A DNA stretch of 64,000 nt from Desnuesiella massiliensis (GTDB lineage Bacteria > Bacillota > Clostridia > Clostridiales > Clostridiaceae), in contig NZ_LN879457.1 of NCBI RefSeq assembly GCF_001403615.1, forward strand, positions 682,001 to 746,000, read 5' to 3'. How positions within the stretch are numbered: the stretch's first letter is position 1; every line of letters starts with the position of its first letter. Under the pieces are notes generated by a model that was not told the DNA's origin, ran no database searches, and worked only from the letters and a program-made list of their open reading frames with translations. Below are positions 42,559 through 50,790 of this stretch, piece after piece. The translations under genes were made by a program, and so were the position numbers.

Positions 42559-44238
42559 TTATCCTACCTGTAAATGCGAGTTGACTTCGATATACTGGAT
42601 AATGCGGCGCAGCTCGTCGGCAAACTTAAACCGTATGCTTATGTCGCCGCCCTCGTATACTTTGATATGGTCAACCAGTTCGATTAAGATTTCTCTTGTC
42701 AGCTTGTCGATGTTCTCGTATTTTCGGAAAGTTGCTAAAAAAGGATTTTCGGTGTCAATGCCATTTTCCAGTTCGTCCCGCTCTTTTTTCAGATTGGCAA
42801 TCACTGTGCCAATGGCTTCATTTTGCTGTTCATAATCTTCACTCATGTGGCGGTAATCATTATGTGTGATATGACCGTCTTTCCAGTCCTGATAAAGTGC
42901 TTGCTTGTACCGCATGATTTTGGTAAGCTCTTTTTCTTTTGCGGTAATCAGTTCATTCAGCCGTATCGACTGGCTTTTTTTGAGCGGAGCCAAGTTAATT
43001 TTTGATACAATAGCGGAATAGCTGACTGCAAGATGTACCTGTTGCCGGATTGCATAGAGTACAGCCGCTTCAAGCCTTGTGCTTTTAATAGAGTGCATAG
43101 TGCAGGCTTTTTTAGAAAGGCTCTTATATGTTCCGCATTGGTAGTAAACGTACAATTCCTTGCTTGCTATCCGCGACATTGCCCGGCCACAATCCGCACA
43201 GCGGAGAAAGCCGCTAAACAGATAAAGCTGTTTCTGTTTTGGAGAAGTGCGGGTGTCACGCTTTAGCAGTTGCTTAACCTTTTCAAAGGCTTCGCGGTCA
43301 ATAATCGGTTCATGGGTATTCGGGACAACAATCCAGTCTTTTTCAGGTACAGCTTCGATTTTGTGTATCTTGTAGCTTTTCACACGGTTTCGCCCCTGTG
43401 CCATATTTCCAACATAGACGGGATTTTTCAGCATATTGCTGATAGTAATGGTACTCCACATGGGCTGTGTCTGTCCGTTGGGGCATTTGTACTTTAATCC
43501 CTGACTTTGCTTGTAAACGGAAGGACACATAACACCGTGGTCGTTCAGATGATTCACAATAGCCCTGACGGTCATACCGCTTAGACACATGGAAAAAATC
43601 TGCTTTACCACTTCGGCGGCTTCATGGTCTACCAACAAAGCGTGTTTATCATTGGGGTCTTTGATGTAGCCATAGGGGGCATAGGAGCCAATAAATTCGC
43701 CATTACGTTTCTTGTAGTCAAACACCTGACGGATTTTCTTTGAAGTTTGGTAACAATACTGGTCGTTCATTACGTTCGTTATAGGAACAAGAATACTTGA
43801 TACGCTGTCAGGGTTCAAATAACTGTCTACGCCCTCTGCCAAGCTGATAAAGCGTACATTCATCTGAACAAACAAATTTTCAATCAGGCTCCCGGCGTCC
43901 GTATAGTTACGGGAAAGACGGGAAAGGTCTTTGACAATCACGCAGTTTACCTTTTTCGCGTAAATGTCGGCCAGCAGTCTTTGAAAATCTGCCCGGTTCG
44001 TGTCTGTACCTGTGCAACCGTCATCAACATAGGTTTCGGCGCTTTCAAATTCATCAAGGTGCTGTCTGTAATAATCATCAAGCAACTTTTTTTGATTGGT
44101 GACACTGTTGCTGTCGTCCTTGCCACGATTCAAGTCCTCTTTGGATAACCGGATATATTTTGCAAGATTCCACCGTGTAGGATTATACGAAAATTGAGAA
44201 ACAGCAGTATTTGTTTCCCTGTTTTTGGTTCGTGCCAT
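42559..44238 (-). CDS. Large serine recombinase (TndX/TnpX-like integrase)
   Basis: A 559-residue site-specific recombinase. The N-terminal resolvase domain has the catalytic serine in YIRLSKED (near residue 32) and the arginine-rich DLSRLSRNY near 104. A recombinase domain follows (APYGYIKDPNDKHALLVDHEAAEVV), then the zinc ribbon RCADCGRAMS...YQCGTY...CTMHSI and a long coiled coil. Such enzymes excise and insert elements through a dinucleotide core without host cofactors. It is the last gene at the element end and reads outward. The start has AGGAAGGAGG; a promoter lies at 44269-44297. Confidence 0.95.
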   Translation of the reverse strand: MARTKNRETNTAVSQFSYNPTRWNLAKYIRLSKEDLNRGKDDSNSVTNQKKLLDDYYRQHLDEFESAETYVDDGCTGTDTNRADFQRLLADIYAKKVNCVIVKDLSRLSRNYTDAGSLIENLFVQMNVRFISLAEGVDSYLNPDSVSSILVPITNVMNDQYCYQTSKKIRQVFDYKKRNGEFIGSYAPYGYIKDPNDKHALLVDHEAAEVVKQIFSMCLSGMTVRAIVNHLNDHGVMCPSVYKQSQGLKYKCPNGQTQPMWSTITISNMLKNPVYVGNMAQGRNRVKSYKIHKIEAVPEKDWIVVPNTHEPIIDREAFEKVKQLLKRDTRTSPKQKQLYLFSGFLRCADCGRAMSRIASKELYVYYQCGTYKSLSKKACTMHSIKSTRLEAAVLYAIRQQVHLAVSYSAIVSKINLAPLKKSQSIRLNELITAKEKELTKIMRYKQALYQDWKDGHITHNDYRHMSEDYEQQNEAIGTVIANLKKERDELENGIDTENPFLATFRKYENIDKLTREILIELVDHIKVYEGGDISIRFKFADELRRIIQYIEVNSHLQVG

Positions 44239-44268
44239 GCTTCCTCCTTCCTATCACATTACACTTAC

Positions 44269-44308
44269 ATTATACCATTTCAGCATAATGCGAACAATGT
44301 TGTCGAGG
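44269..44308 (-). promoter_or_regulatory. Recombinase promoter with shared upstream box
   Basis: On the minus strand: CCTCGACAACATTGTTC, 17 bases after the TTGTTC -35 (44292-44297), then TATAAT (44269-44274). The box CCTCGACAACATTGTT and the segment CTGAAATGGTA recur before the CD1845-type gene at 57780-57820. Confidence 0.75.
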
Positions 44309-44342
44309 GCTTAAAAATACCGTTAGATAGCTGATATTACCG

Positions 44343-44367
44343 ACTTCGGGCCAAGTTGGCCCGAAGT
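44343..44367. repeat. 25-bp palindrome, copy 1
   Basis: Left arm ACTTCGGGCCAA, one central base, right arm the exact reverse complement. It starts 12 bases past the stop of the leftward DUF6870-like gene. Confidence 0.95.
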
Positions 44368-44378
44368 GGCATGACCGA

Positions 44379-44642
44379 TTACAGGCCGCTTTTCTGCCGT
44401 ATAAGAAAGTTTGTAATTACATCCTGCAAGGGGGGGCCGTCCTCCGGGAACTCTACCTTTACCGCAGTATCTCCATGACGGAAGCAGTAAGGGTTTTTTA
44501 CCTGCTTCAAAATATGTGCCGCACGTTCCCTTTGAGGCAGGCTGTTATCAAAGTCGATTCCGCTAACATCTGTCAACTGTGATTTATCCACTGTGGCAAT
44601 ATCCACATCTTGCATTGTGATGATCTGTTCCAGATTTACCAT
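44379..44642 (-). CDS. DUF6870-like small element protein
   Basis: An 87-residue protein. MQDVDIATVDKSQLTDVSGI, followed by RAAHILKQVKNPYCFRHGDTAVKVEF, resembles a small conserved protein found beside recombinases in Clostridia integrative elements (the DUF6870 type, from memory of the family). ATG 44642 is preferred, with GAAGGAGG 10 bases upstream; the longer frame has no ribosome site. Function unknown. Palindrome copy 1 follows its stop. Confidence 0.7.
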   Translation of the reverse strand: MVNLEQIITMQDVDIATVDKSQLTDVSGIDFDNSLPQRERAAHILKQVKNPYCFRHGDTAVKVEFPEDGPPLQDVITNFLIRQKSGL

Positions 44643-44759
44643 CGCTTTGTGCCTCCTTCTCAAATGAAAAATGTACTTTATGTTTCCTGCTGTCCTATGA
44701 GGAAACATAAACAGTCACCACTTTATAAGCAAAAGTGATGGCTGTTAATCTTTCCTCAT

Positions 44760-44784
44760 ACTTCGGGCCGAGTTGGCCCGAAGT
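44760..44784. repeat. 25-bp palindrome, copy 2
   Basis: One substitution, turning an A-T pair into G-T. Its last base is the last base of the stop codon of the leftward gene at 44784-44984. Confidence 0.95.
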
Positions 44785-44984
44785 CAATAGGGACTGTTCC
44801 GGTAATGCCCGTCTGCTTCGTGAATGGATTTGAAGTCAAATCTTTCGTTCAGTTCCATAACCACGCGCCGAATATCATCAGAGCTAAAACCACAGCTTTC
44901 CATTGCCCAAATGACATAGCCGCGACAAGCATTGTTGCTCCACGGTTCAGGCAGTATTTCCGATAAATTCATATCTTTTTCCAT
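44784..44984 (-). CDS. Small conserved element protein (66 aa)
   Basis: A 66-residue protein with ILPEPWSNNACRGYVIWAM and DIRRVVMELNERFDF. It looks like a compact helical protein common in this class of element, but I know no function. The start has GGCATAGGAGAAT upstream. Its stop codon directly abuts palindrome copy 2. Confidence 0.7.
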   Translation of the reverse strand: MEKDMNLSEILPEPWSNNACRGYVIWAMESCGFSSDDIRRVVMELNERFDFKSIHEADGHYRNSPY

Positions 44985-45015
44985 TTCGATTCTCCTATGC
45001 CAGAATAGGGGGAGT

Positions 45016-45066
45016 GCCGCGCCGGGAAAGAATGGGCTGTCATTAGACAGAAATGCCCGGCGCGGC
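45016..45066. repeat. Strong hairpin before the 66-aa gene
   Basis: GCCGCGCCGGG (45016-45026) pairs perfectly with CCCGGCGCGGC (45056-45066). The loop holds a second stem CTGTC/GACAG. It lies in the leader of the 66-aa gene on the minus strand. Confidence 0.85.
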
Positions 45067-45087
45067 CTCCTATATGGTAAATAAGAG

Positions 45088-45353
45088 GATAACCCGGACA
45101 GGCGGCGGCAACCGCCCTCATGGGAATTTCACCCCGCCCCATGCTGATGGCGCGACGGTCAATACTGTGACGCGTTCAAACCGTAAGTATCATTGTACCA
45201 ATCAAAAGATTATCGCCGGGTAGATTGCCATATCTGCTCTGTCACAGTTGGTAGGAATCGCTCACGCTCCGTTTGGTTTTTCCCCCTTTCAACGGGCGGT
45301 TTTGGCGTACCCTGTGGCTTGGCTCCCTTTTGATTGAACGTATCCGGGTTATC
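45088..45353 (-). other. Structured non-coding region, possible RNA
   Basis: GATAACCCGGA (45088-45098) is complementary to 45343-45353. Inside it, CGTTCAA (45173) pairs with TTGAACG (45334) and AATCAAAAG (45200) with CTTTTGATT (45327), all properly nested. ACTGTGAC (45164) and GTCACAGT (45241) would form a crossing helix. Short local hairpins (GGCGG/CCGCC at 45101; CATGGG/CCCATG at 45119) add to the fold. No gene with start signals is found from 44985 to 45439. A 51-codon minus-strand open frame without a start codon is the alternative explanation. Confidence 0.45.
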
Positions 45354-45439
45354 TGTATTCAGTTGTCAAAGAACGGCAGATGGAGAAAAAACTCCTTCTA
45401 ATAGCCATGTGATTTGAAAGGCAAATTCGGAACTGGAAA

Positions 45440-45859
45440 TTAAGACTTTTTCAAAAATTTCTCCATGCTTTTCAACCCTTTCTCAATAGCAACTCTGACG
45501 GCTTTTTCATTTATACCCTCTGCCCGTGCAATATCGGATTTACTCATACCGAGTATGTAATGGGCATAAATTCGTTTTCCTTGCTTGTCCGGCAAGTAAG
45601 CGATTGCGGAGTGCAGTTGTTCGGAAGTAATTTTACGCTCGTAAATCTCGCAAGGGGAAAGGGATTCAAAAAGAATATCCTTTTCGATCCCGTCGTCAGC
45701 GTCCAGCGAATAGTGGGCTTTGTTATAGAAGCGGCGGCGAATGTAGTTTTTCTCCAAACGTTCTGCTTCCAGCAAAGCGTCCTTGATTTCATCTGATATC
45801 TCAACAAAAAAGTCTGAATTATAAAACGGGTAATAATCCCGCAGATTGATTTTTGCCAT
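45440..45859 (-). CDS. Sigma-70-like factor of the element
   Basis: A 139-residue protein ending in a region-4-like helix-turn-helix: QLHSAIAYLPDKQGKRIYAHYILGMSKSDIARAEGINEKAVRVAIEKGLKSM. It resembles Orf7 of Tn916 and similar element-borne sigma-like regulators. The N-terminal part carries charged helices (EAERLEKNYIRRRFYNK). ATG 45859 is chosen for ATGGAGGAA upstream. It may direct transcription of element genes, perhaps from the promoters with the shared CTCGACAACATTGTT box; this is inference. Confidence 0.82.
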   Translation of the reverse strand: MAKINLRDYYPFYNSDFFVEISDEIKDALLEAERLEKNYIRRRFYNKAHYSLDADDGIEKDILFESLSPCEIYERKITSEQLHSAIAYLPDKQGKRIYAHYILGMSKSDIARAEGINEKAVRVAIEKGLKSMEKFLKKS

Positions 45860-45935
45860 AAGGCGTTCCTCCATTTCGATTTTTTAGGGAATAGTGAATC
45901 GAAATGGAGCGGGAGGGGAACGACAGCGAGGTCGG

Positions 45936-45960
45936 ACTTCAGGCCAAGTTGGCCCGAAGT
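45936..45960. repeat. 25-bp palindrome, copy 3
   Basis: One substitution in the left arm (ACTTCAGG). It marks the point where the backbone gives way to AT-rich cargo A. Confidence 0.93.
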
Positions 45961-46001
45961 GACAAGGCTTGTTCCATACGTTGTCAGTGAAAAAAGGATA
46001 C

Positions 46002-46068
46002 AAAAAAACACCTTTACGCAAATTAGCGCGAAAGGTGTCGAATAAAAAATGGGCGCAATAGCCGCCCA
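46002..46068 (-). terminator. Twin terminators of an attenuator
   Basis: On the minus strand, TGGGCG/CGCCCA (46063-46068 with 46050-46055) is followed by six Ts. Then ACACCTTT/AAAGGTGT (46031-46038 with 46008-46015) is followed by seven Ts. Both lie downstream of the leader ORF at 46114-46176. Confidence 0.8.
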
Positions 46069-46113
46069 CAAGTTGATATAATACTTTTAAACTATGTAAA
46101 TGAAATTTTTCTG

Positions 46114-46176
46114 CTATATTAAACCGTCACAATATGGCGGCGTTTCTCTCAGAGAAAAAAATGCTTTGGGGTACAT
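46114..46176 (-). CDS. 20-codon leader peptide
   Basis: AAGGAGG, five bases, ATG, then MYPKAFFSLRETPPYCDGLI and a stop. GCTTTGGG (46163-46170) and CCCAAAGC (46191-46198) pair around the ribosome site and start codon, as in leader-peptide control of antibiotic-resistance genes. The two terminators follow within 80 bases. No resistance gene now lies directly downstream. Confidence 0.5.
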   Translation of the reverse strand: MYPKAFFSLRETPPYCDGLI

Positions 46177-46346
46177 AAAAACCTCCTTATCCCAAAGCCG
46201 CCAGAATAAGAAGAATTACAGGTATACTCTTTCCGATTTTTAACGGAAAATGACGGCTTTGTATGTCTGTTAAATTTGTCAGCAATCGTATAACAGAAAA
46301 TTGTTATATGAAAAGAGCCGATAATCAAGAGATATGTACTCATTGA

Positions 46347-46535
46347 TTATCGGCTCTGCGTCTTTGCGTCTGGCTCTTTGATAACTGACATATTGAGTTG
46401 TAGCACATTGATTAGAGATTCTTGTTTACATTTGGGACAGTATAGGGGGAAGTTTTCGAGGATTGTATCTTTCCTAATTTTCAGTCTTGTTTTATTGCCA
46501 CATATAGGACATAGTAACCATTGAACTTCAATCAT
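46347..46535 (-). CDS. Cysteine-rich KTR protein
   Basis: A 62-residue zinc-ribbon protein: LLCPICGNKTRLKIRKDT and YCPKCKQESLINV, then VIKEPDAKTQSR. Two CxxC pairs suggest one zinc. It matches the Cys-rich KTR family common in Tn916-type elements near tet(M). ATG 46535 follows TAGGGGGTG. Function unknown. The leader peptide and terminators lie downstream on the same strand. Confidence 0.85.
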   Translation of the reverse strand: MIEVQWLLCPICGNKTRLKIRKDTILENFPLYCPKCKQESLINVLQLNMSVIKEPDAKTQSR

Positions 46536-46564
46536 TATCACCCCCTACATCATTTCATTAGTTG

Positions 46565-46775
46565 CTATTTTTCTGCTCTAATAATTACTGTTCCACAATT
46601 TTGATACAAAACTTCAACCGTTTTAAAACCGGCGTTTTTCATAAGTTCAAATTGATGTACCAATGTCAGTGGAATATCAATTTGTATAAACATATCTTCG
46701 GGTGTATTATTTTGCTTGCGCTTATATTCGTATTCCTTAAGGCAATGCGCTTCCTCTTCATCGCAATAGGCAAAT
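46565..46775 (-). pseudogene. C-terminal fragment of a SAM-dependent methyltransferase
   Basis: The frame encodes DIPLTLVHQFELMKNAGFKTVEVLYQNCGTVIIRAEK, which resembles the last helix and strands of class I methyltransferases. The N-terminal SAM-binding part is missing; the frame instead runs back into the end of the nucleotidyltransferase gene at 46776. A methyltransferase next to aadE is known in Gram-positive resistance clusters, so this is probably a truncated remnant of one. Confidence 0.6.
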
Positions 46776-47639
46776 CTAGTATATTTCTGTTGCGTTGGAC
46801 GGTAAGCTTTTAACGCGCTCAAGGTAGCTCTTGCTATTTCTTGCTTCTGTCAAATCGTAGGGGAAATTTAATTTCTCACTTACCTCCAAAGAAATTTTCT
46901 GAAACAAATCGCACATGAGAAAAACAGCATCCCATATAGCGTTTATTTGTGCTTTCGAATAAGATTCTAAGTATTGTTCATAAATCCCTTTCGGCAAATA
47001 CTTGTCCATGTATTTTGCGGATTTCCCTGCGCTGACTGAAAAATCATTATCAATCCCAATTTTCCATTCCAGCAGCCGCCTAAGCATTGGCCTTATTTGA
47101 AAATTTATCATATCCATTGCATATGGAATCTCATTCCTCCATAATCCCTTCGCCACACTATTTAAACACCACCAAAATTCATTACATGTACAATAGAATT
47201 GATTTGGCACCGGCTTTTTCACCCAATATTCTTCATCGGACAATACTTGTTTTTGAGGCATGATATTGTCCTTGTCAACTAGTGTTTTATACAATTCTAG
47301 ACTATTAAGTACATTTTCTAATGTCTTTACATGTAAATCCAATCTATTTCCATCAGTGAATTGAATTAGCCAACCATAGCAATTTTCAACATCAGAAGTG
47401 TAGTAGATATTTTCCTCTGGATATTGCATATACAAGCGCTCACCAAATCGATCAATCCAGGCTTTGTCCTCTCTGAATGACCTTGTTTCTGTAACAACAT
47501 ATACAATATCATAATCTTGAAAGATATCTTTTGGTACATTTGGATTTGCACGTGAACCTTCTAAGTAGGCCGCACGAATGCGGACATCATTGTTGGCAAC
47601 TGCTATGATTAAATCCATCATTTCTTTTTCTGATCGCAT
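46776..47639 (-). CDS. Aminoglycoside 6-nucleotidyltransferase, ANT(6)/AadE-like
   Basis: A 287-residue protein beginning with the family start MRSEKEMMDLI. The nucleotidyltransferase core LEGSRANPNVPKDIFQDYDIVYVV has the DYD metal site (near residues 42-44), followed by LDLHVKTL and DKDN. The end RVKSLPSNATEIY is complete. ANT(6) enzymes adenylylate streptomycin and block its action. It diverges from AadE in the middle, so it may be an ANT(6)-Ib-like variant; actual resistance is untested. Followed by a truncated methyltransferase and the KTR gene. Confidence 0.85.
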   Translation of the reverse strand: MRSEKEMMDLIIAVANNDVRIRAAYLEGSRANPNVPKDIFQDYDIVYVVTETRSFREDKAWIDRFGERLYMQYPEENIYYTSDVENCYGWLIQFTDGNRLDLHVKTLENVLNSLELYKTLVDKDNIMPQKQVLSDEEYWVKKPVPNQFYCTCNEFWWCLNSVAKGLWRNEIPYAMDMINFQIRPMLRRLLEWKIGIDNDFSVSAGKSAKYMDKYLPKGIYEQYLESYSKAQINAIWDAVFLMCDLFQKISLEVSEKLNFPYDLTEARNSKSYLERVKSLPSNATEIY

Positions 47640-47692
47640 ACTGTGTCTCCTTTTATAGTGAAGATAAACTAAGTTATCCGGACAATTTTCTA

Positions 47693-48526
47693 TTATATCA
47701 ACTTATGAAAATGCGGCCTCATATTCTCGTATGTACAATGATATCGAAATCCCATATCGAATAATACTTTCTTGGTATTTTCAATATGTGCACCTAGCTG
47801 TCCTTTTTTATGACTGTCGCTTCCAATCGTGATAATCTCACCGCCTAATTTTTTATATAAAGTAAGTATATCTTTGGATGGTGTCATATCCGTAAGTCCA
47901 TATCTGTAGGATGACGTATTTACTTCTATTCCTTTTCCATCACGAATGACAATTTTTAAAATTTCATTAACTATGTCTGAAATCTTTTCAAACGGATATG
48001 TGCCATTTTTATCATATCTTATAATAATATCTAAATGTCCCAAAACACTATAATTTTTATATTGTTTTACAATTTCCAGCAGCTCTTGATAATATTTTTC
48101 GTTATATTCTTTCTGGCTCTTTCCTTTCTGAAAATCCTGTGTCCATAATTCCAAGTTATCTATTTGATGCACAGATAGAATAATAAAATCAAATGGATAT
48201 TTCACAAAGAGCTTTTCATATTGAGAAATTGTATGCACCTGTACTCCAAACTCCATTCCCTTTTTTATAGCAATCAAGTCACCATATAAATATTGTAATT
48301 CCTTAATCGTCTCAAAATATTCTGGATAATACACATTTGCCATAGGCATACCATCGCGATATTGAATTTCTTTCTTATCATTCCAGTCCAGCTTAACTCC
48401 ATAATCTACATGATCCGTAAAACATATTTCTTCCATTTTTATTTGTATTGCATCTTTTACAACCTCTTCCATTTCATAAACAGAATCATCGCTAAATTCT
48501 GTGTGAACATGATAATCAGCAAACAT
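47693..48526 (-). CDS. PHP-domain phosphatase (histidinol-phosphatase type)
   Basis: A 277-residue PHP protein with the metal-binding series DYHVHTEFSDDS at the start, CFTDHVD near 37, KGMEFGVQ near 88, LSVHQID near 117, LGHLDII near 162 and GSDSHKKGQLG near 235. The family hydrolyses phosphate esters such as histidinol phosphate. In cargo, next to an MFS sugar transporter and AraC regulator, it may act on an imported phosphorylated or cyclic metabolite (inference). ATG 48526 is preferred; the ATG at 48535 touches the AAGGG ribosome site. Confidence 0.85.
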   Translation of the reverse strand: MFADYHVHTEFSDDSVYEMEEVVKDAIQIKMEEICFTDHVDYGVKLDWNDKKEIQYRDGMPMANVYYPEYFETIKELQYLYGDLIAIKKGMEFGVQVHTISQYEKLFVKYPFDFIILSVHQIDNLELWTQDFQKGKSQKEYNEKYYQELLEIVKQYKNYSVLGHLDIIIRYDKNGTYPFEKISDIVNEILKIVIRDGKGIEVNTSSYRYGLTDMTPSKDILTLYKKLGGEIITIGSDSHKKGQLGAHIENTKKVLFDMGFRYHCTYENMRPHFHKLI

Positions 48527-48539
48527 TTTCTTCATCCCT

Positions 48540-49700
48540 TCAAGCAGTTTTTTTTACCAGCAATTCATGCATCATCACCATTAATAAAAGAATGATTAGC
48601 AAATATACCGGCAGCAAAACAATATTTATATGCTTTGCAATTAAGCCGAATAGCGGCGGCATCACACAGGTTCCCACATATGCACTTGCCATCTGAACCC
48701 CGATGATTGCCTGTGACTTATCCGCACCAAAACGGGACGGAGTGGAGTGAATAATACATGGGTAGATTGGCGCACATCCAAAACCAAAGAAAAACAAGCC
48801 GACCAAAGATATTACTTCATTTAACGGCAGTAACATCATAATAATACCAGCCGCAATGATTCCCTGCCCCAGACGAATCATTTGTAAATCGCTTAATTTC
48901 ATACTTATAAATCCACTTAATACCCTCCCAATGGTAATACCAATAAAAAACATACTTGCAAAACCAGCCGCTGTCTCAATTGAAAATCCTTTGATCAGGG
49001 TAAGATAACTGCTTGCCCATAAGCCGGTCGTCTGTTCCAAAGCACAGTAGCAAAAGAAACAAAGCATTACTTCTTTTGCTCCAGAAATCTGAATTACCTC
49101 TTTCAAAGGCAATGCTTTTCCCGCTAAAATATCATTCTCTTCTGCCGTCCCTTTTTGGTTCTTCCATAACGGCAGGCTAAAAAACAAAACTACTGCAAAA
49201 GCAATCTGTAAAAAGGAAATATACTGATAACCTGCATTCCAATTCTGACCATGCTTCAAGGCATATCCCATCATATAAGGCCCAATAGTTGCGCCGATTC
49301 CCCACATACAATGAAGCCAACTCATATGTCTGCTTGCATAGTGAAGTGCTACATAATTATTCAAGGATGCATCAACACTACCTGCTCCAAGTCCGTAAGG
49401 AACTGCCCAGAAACAAAGCAAACCAAATGAGTGTGAACTGGAAAAGCCAAATAAAGCAACTGCCGTCATAGTAATGCTGATGGTCGTTATCTTTCCGGTT
49501 CCAAATTTACGGGTAAGTTTATCACTCTGTAAACTTGAAACAACGGTTCCGATTGCAATAATCATAGAAATGACGCCTATGTATGAAATCGGCACCCCAA
49601 ATTCCATATACATGGATGGCCATGCCGAACCCAATAAGGAATCGGGCAATCCAAGACTAATAAATGCAATATAGATAATTACTAACAGTAATTGAAACAT
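48540..49700 (-). CDS. MFS transporter
   Basis: A 386-residue, 12-helix major facilitator of the sugar-uptake or drug type. The start is LVIIYIAFISLGLPDSLLGSAWP, with the family A-motif region SDKLTRKFGTGK after helix 2 and a matching loop FISMKLSDLQMIRLG after helix 8. ATG 49700 follows GAAGGAGAT. It ends 14 bases before the PHP gene, forming a two-gene operon divergent from an AraC regulator. Solute unknown. Confidence 0.88.
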   Translation of the reverse strand: MFQLLLVIIYIAFISLGLPDSLLGSAWPSMYMEFGVPISYIGVISMIIAIGTVVSSLQSDKLTRKFGTGKITTISITMTAVALFGFSSSHSFGLLCFWAVPYGLGAGSVDASLNNYVALHYASRHMSWLHCMWGIGATIGPYMMGYALKHGQNWNAGYQYISFLQIAFAVVLFFSLPLWKNQKGTAEENDILAGKALPLKEVIQISGAKEVMLCFFCYCALEQTTGLWASSYLTLIKGFSIETAAGFASMFFIGITIGRVLSGFISMKLSDLQMIRLGQGIIAAGIIMMLLPLNEVISLVGLFFFGFGCAPIYPCIIHSTPSRFGADKSQAIIGVQMASAYVGTCVMPPLFGLIAKHINIVLLPVYLLIILLLMVMMHELLVKKTA

Positions 49701-49811
49701 ATTGATCTCCTTCTCTTTTTTGTGATATAATAATATCATCATTCAACGAACTTTTATATAATATTTCACTCGAAATTATATAATAAAATCGTCGAAGAGT
49801 AGGTATCTTGT

Positions 49812-50708
49812 ATGAGCATAGCAAAATGTAATGTAACAGTGAATTCTTCCGGTGAAGAAGTTCAAAAGCATGGAACGTCAGAATTCCCGATTGCTTTTTA
49901 TGAGGAAAACTTATCAAGCTATTCTATTCCCTGGCACTGGCACGAAGATTTTGAGATTATATGGGTAATCTCAGGATCGATAAAAGTATCTGTTAATAGC
50001 ACAGAACATATCCTAAACAAAAATCAAGGGATATTTATCAATGCAGGCTTTCTTCATTCCATTCATGCAACAAACGATGGCGAATACGTTTTAAGATCCA
50101 TTGTTTTTCATCCAAGGCTAATCGGAAGCATAGATAGTATATACTGGCAAAATTATATTGAGCCGATTATCCAGAATAAAAATCTGCCATACATTTTATT
50201 AGACCCATTCATTAACTGGCAGGACAAAATACTCGCTTACTCGATTTCTGTATGGAACAGACTTTATAACACTGAAAATGGTTTTGAAATATATGTCAGG
50301 AACGAATTATCGCAATTGATTCTAATTGTGCTAACAAATCATTCCATATGTGAAGCAAAACCCAGCATTCGAAATCTTCGAAATGCCGATCGAATAAAAA
50401 CCATGCTTCAATACATTCAGATGCATTTTTCAGAAACCATAACCATCTCTACTTTAGCAAGGGTAGCGCTGATCAGTGAAAGCGAAGTTCTGCGCTGTTT
50501 TCACCGTACAATCCATTCCACACCGAATCAGTACCTGAAACAATATCGAATCCAAAAAGCATGTCAAATGTTAATCGATACAGATATGACTTCTATCGAT
50601 ATTGCCTTTCAATGCGGATTTCAAAGCAGCAGCTACTTTACGAAAACTTTCCGAGAACAGATTGGCTGTACCCCTTTGGAGTACAGAAAAAGGGATCAGC
50701 AATGCTAA
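49812..50708 (+). CDS. AraC-family transcriptional regulator
   Basis: A 298-residue regulator. An N-terminal cupin-type ligand domain (SIPWHWHEDFEIIWVISGS; NKNQGIFINAGFLHSIH) is followed by a C-terminal double HTH (TISTLARVALISESEVLRCF; TSIDIAFQCGFQSSSYFTKTF; the final GCTPLEYRK). It is divergent from the MFS-PHP operon across 110 bases and most likely activates it in response to the transported compound. Confidence 0.93.
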   Translation: MSIAKCNVTVNSSGEEVQKHGTSEFPIAFYEENLSSYSIPWHWHEDFEIIWVISGSIKVSVNSTEHILNKNQGIFINAGFLHSIHATNDGEYVLRSIVFHPRLIGSIDSIYWQNYIEPIIQNKNLPYILLDPFINWQDKILAYSISVWNRLYNTENGFEIYVRNELSQLILIVLTNHSICEAKPSIRNLRNADRIKTMLQYIQMHFSETITISTLARVALISESEVLRCFHRTIHSTPNQYLKQYRIQKACQMLIDTDMTSIDIAFQCGFQSSSYFTKTFREQIGCTPLEYRKRDQQC

Positions 50709-50790
50709 TCCCTCTTTCTAATGTAATGAAAAGTTAGACACGACGACCAACTGATATTCGGCAAAAACATTGAATTTTTCTATTTCGAAT

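Noticed and set aside
42554..43497. Plus-strand frames opposite the serine recombinase
   Set aside because: Antisense shadows of a well-conserved enzyme; no ribosome sites.
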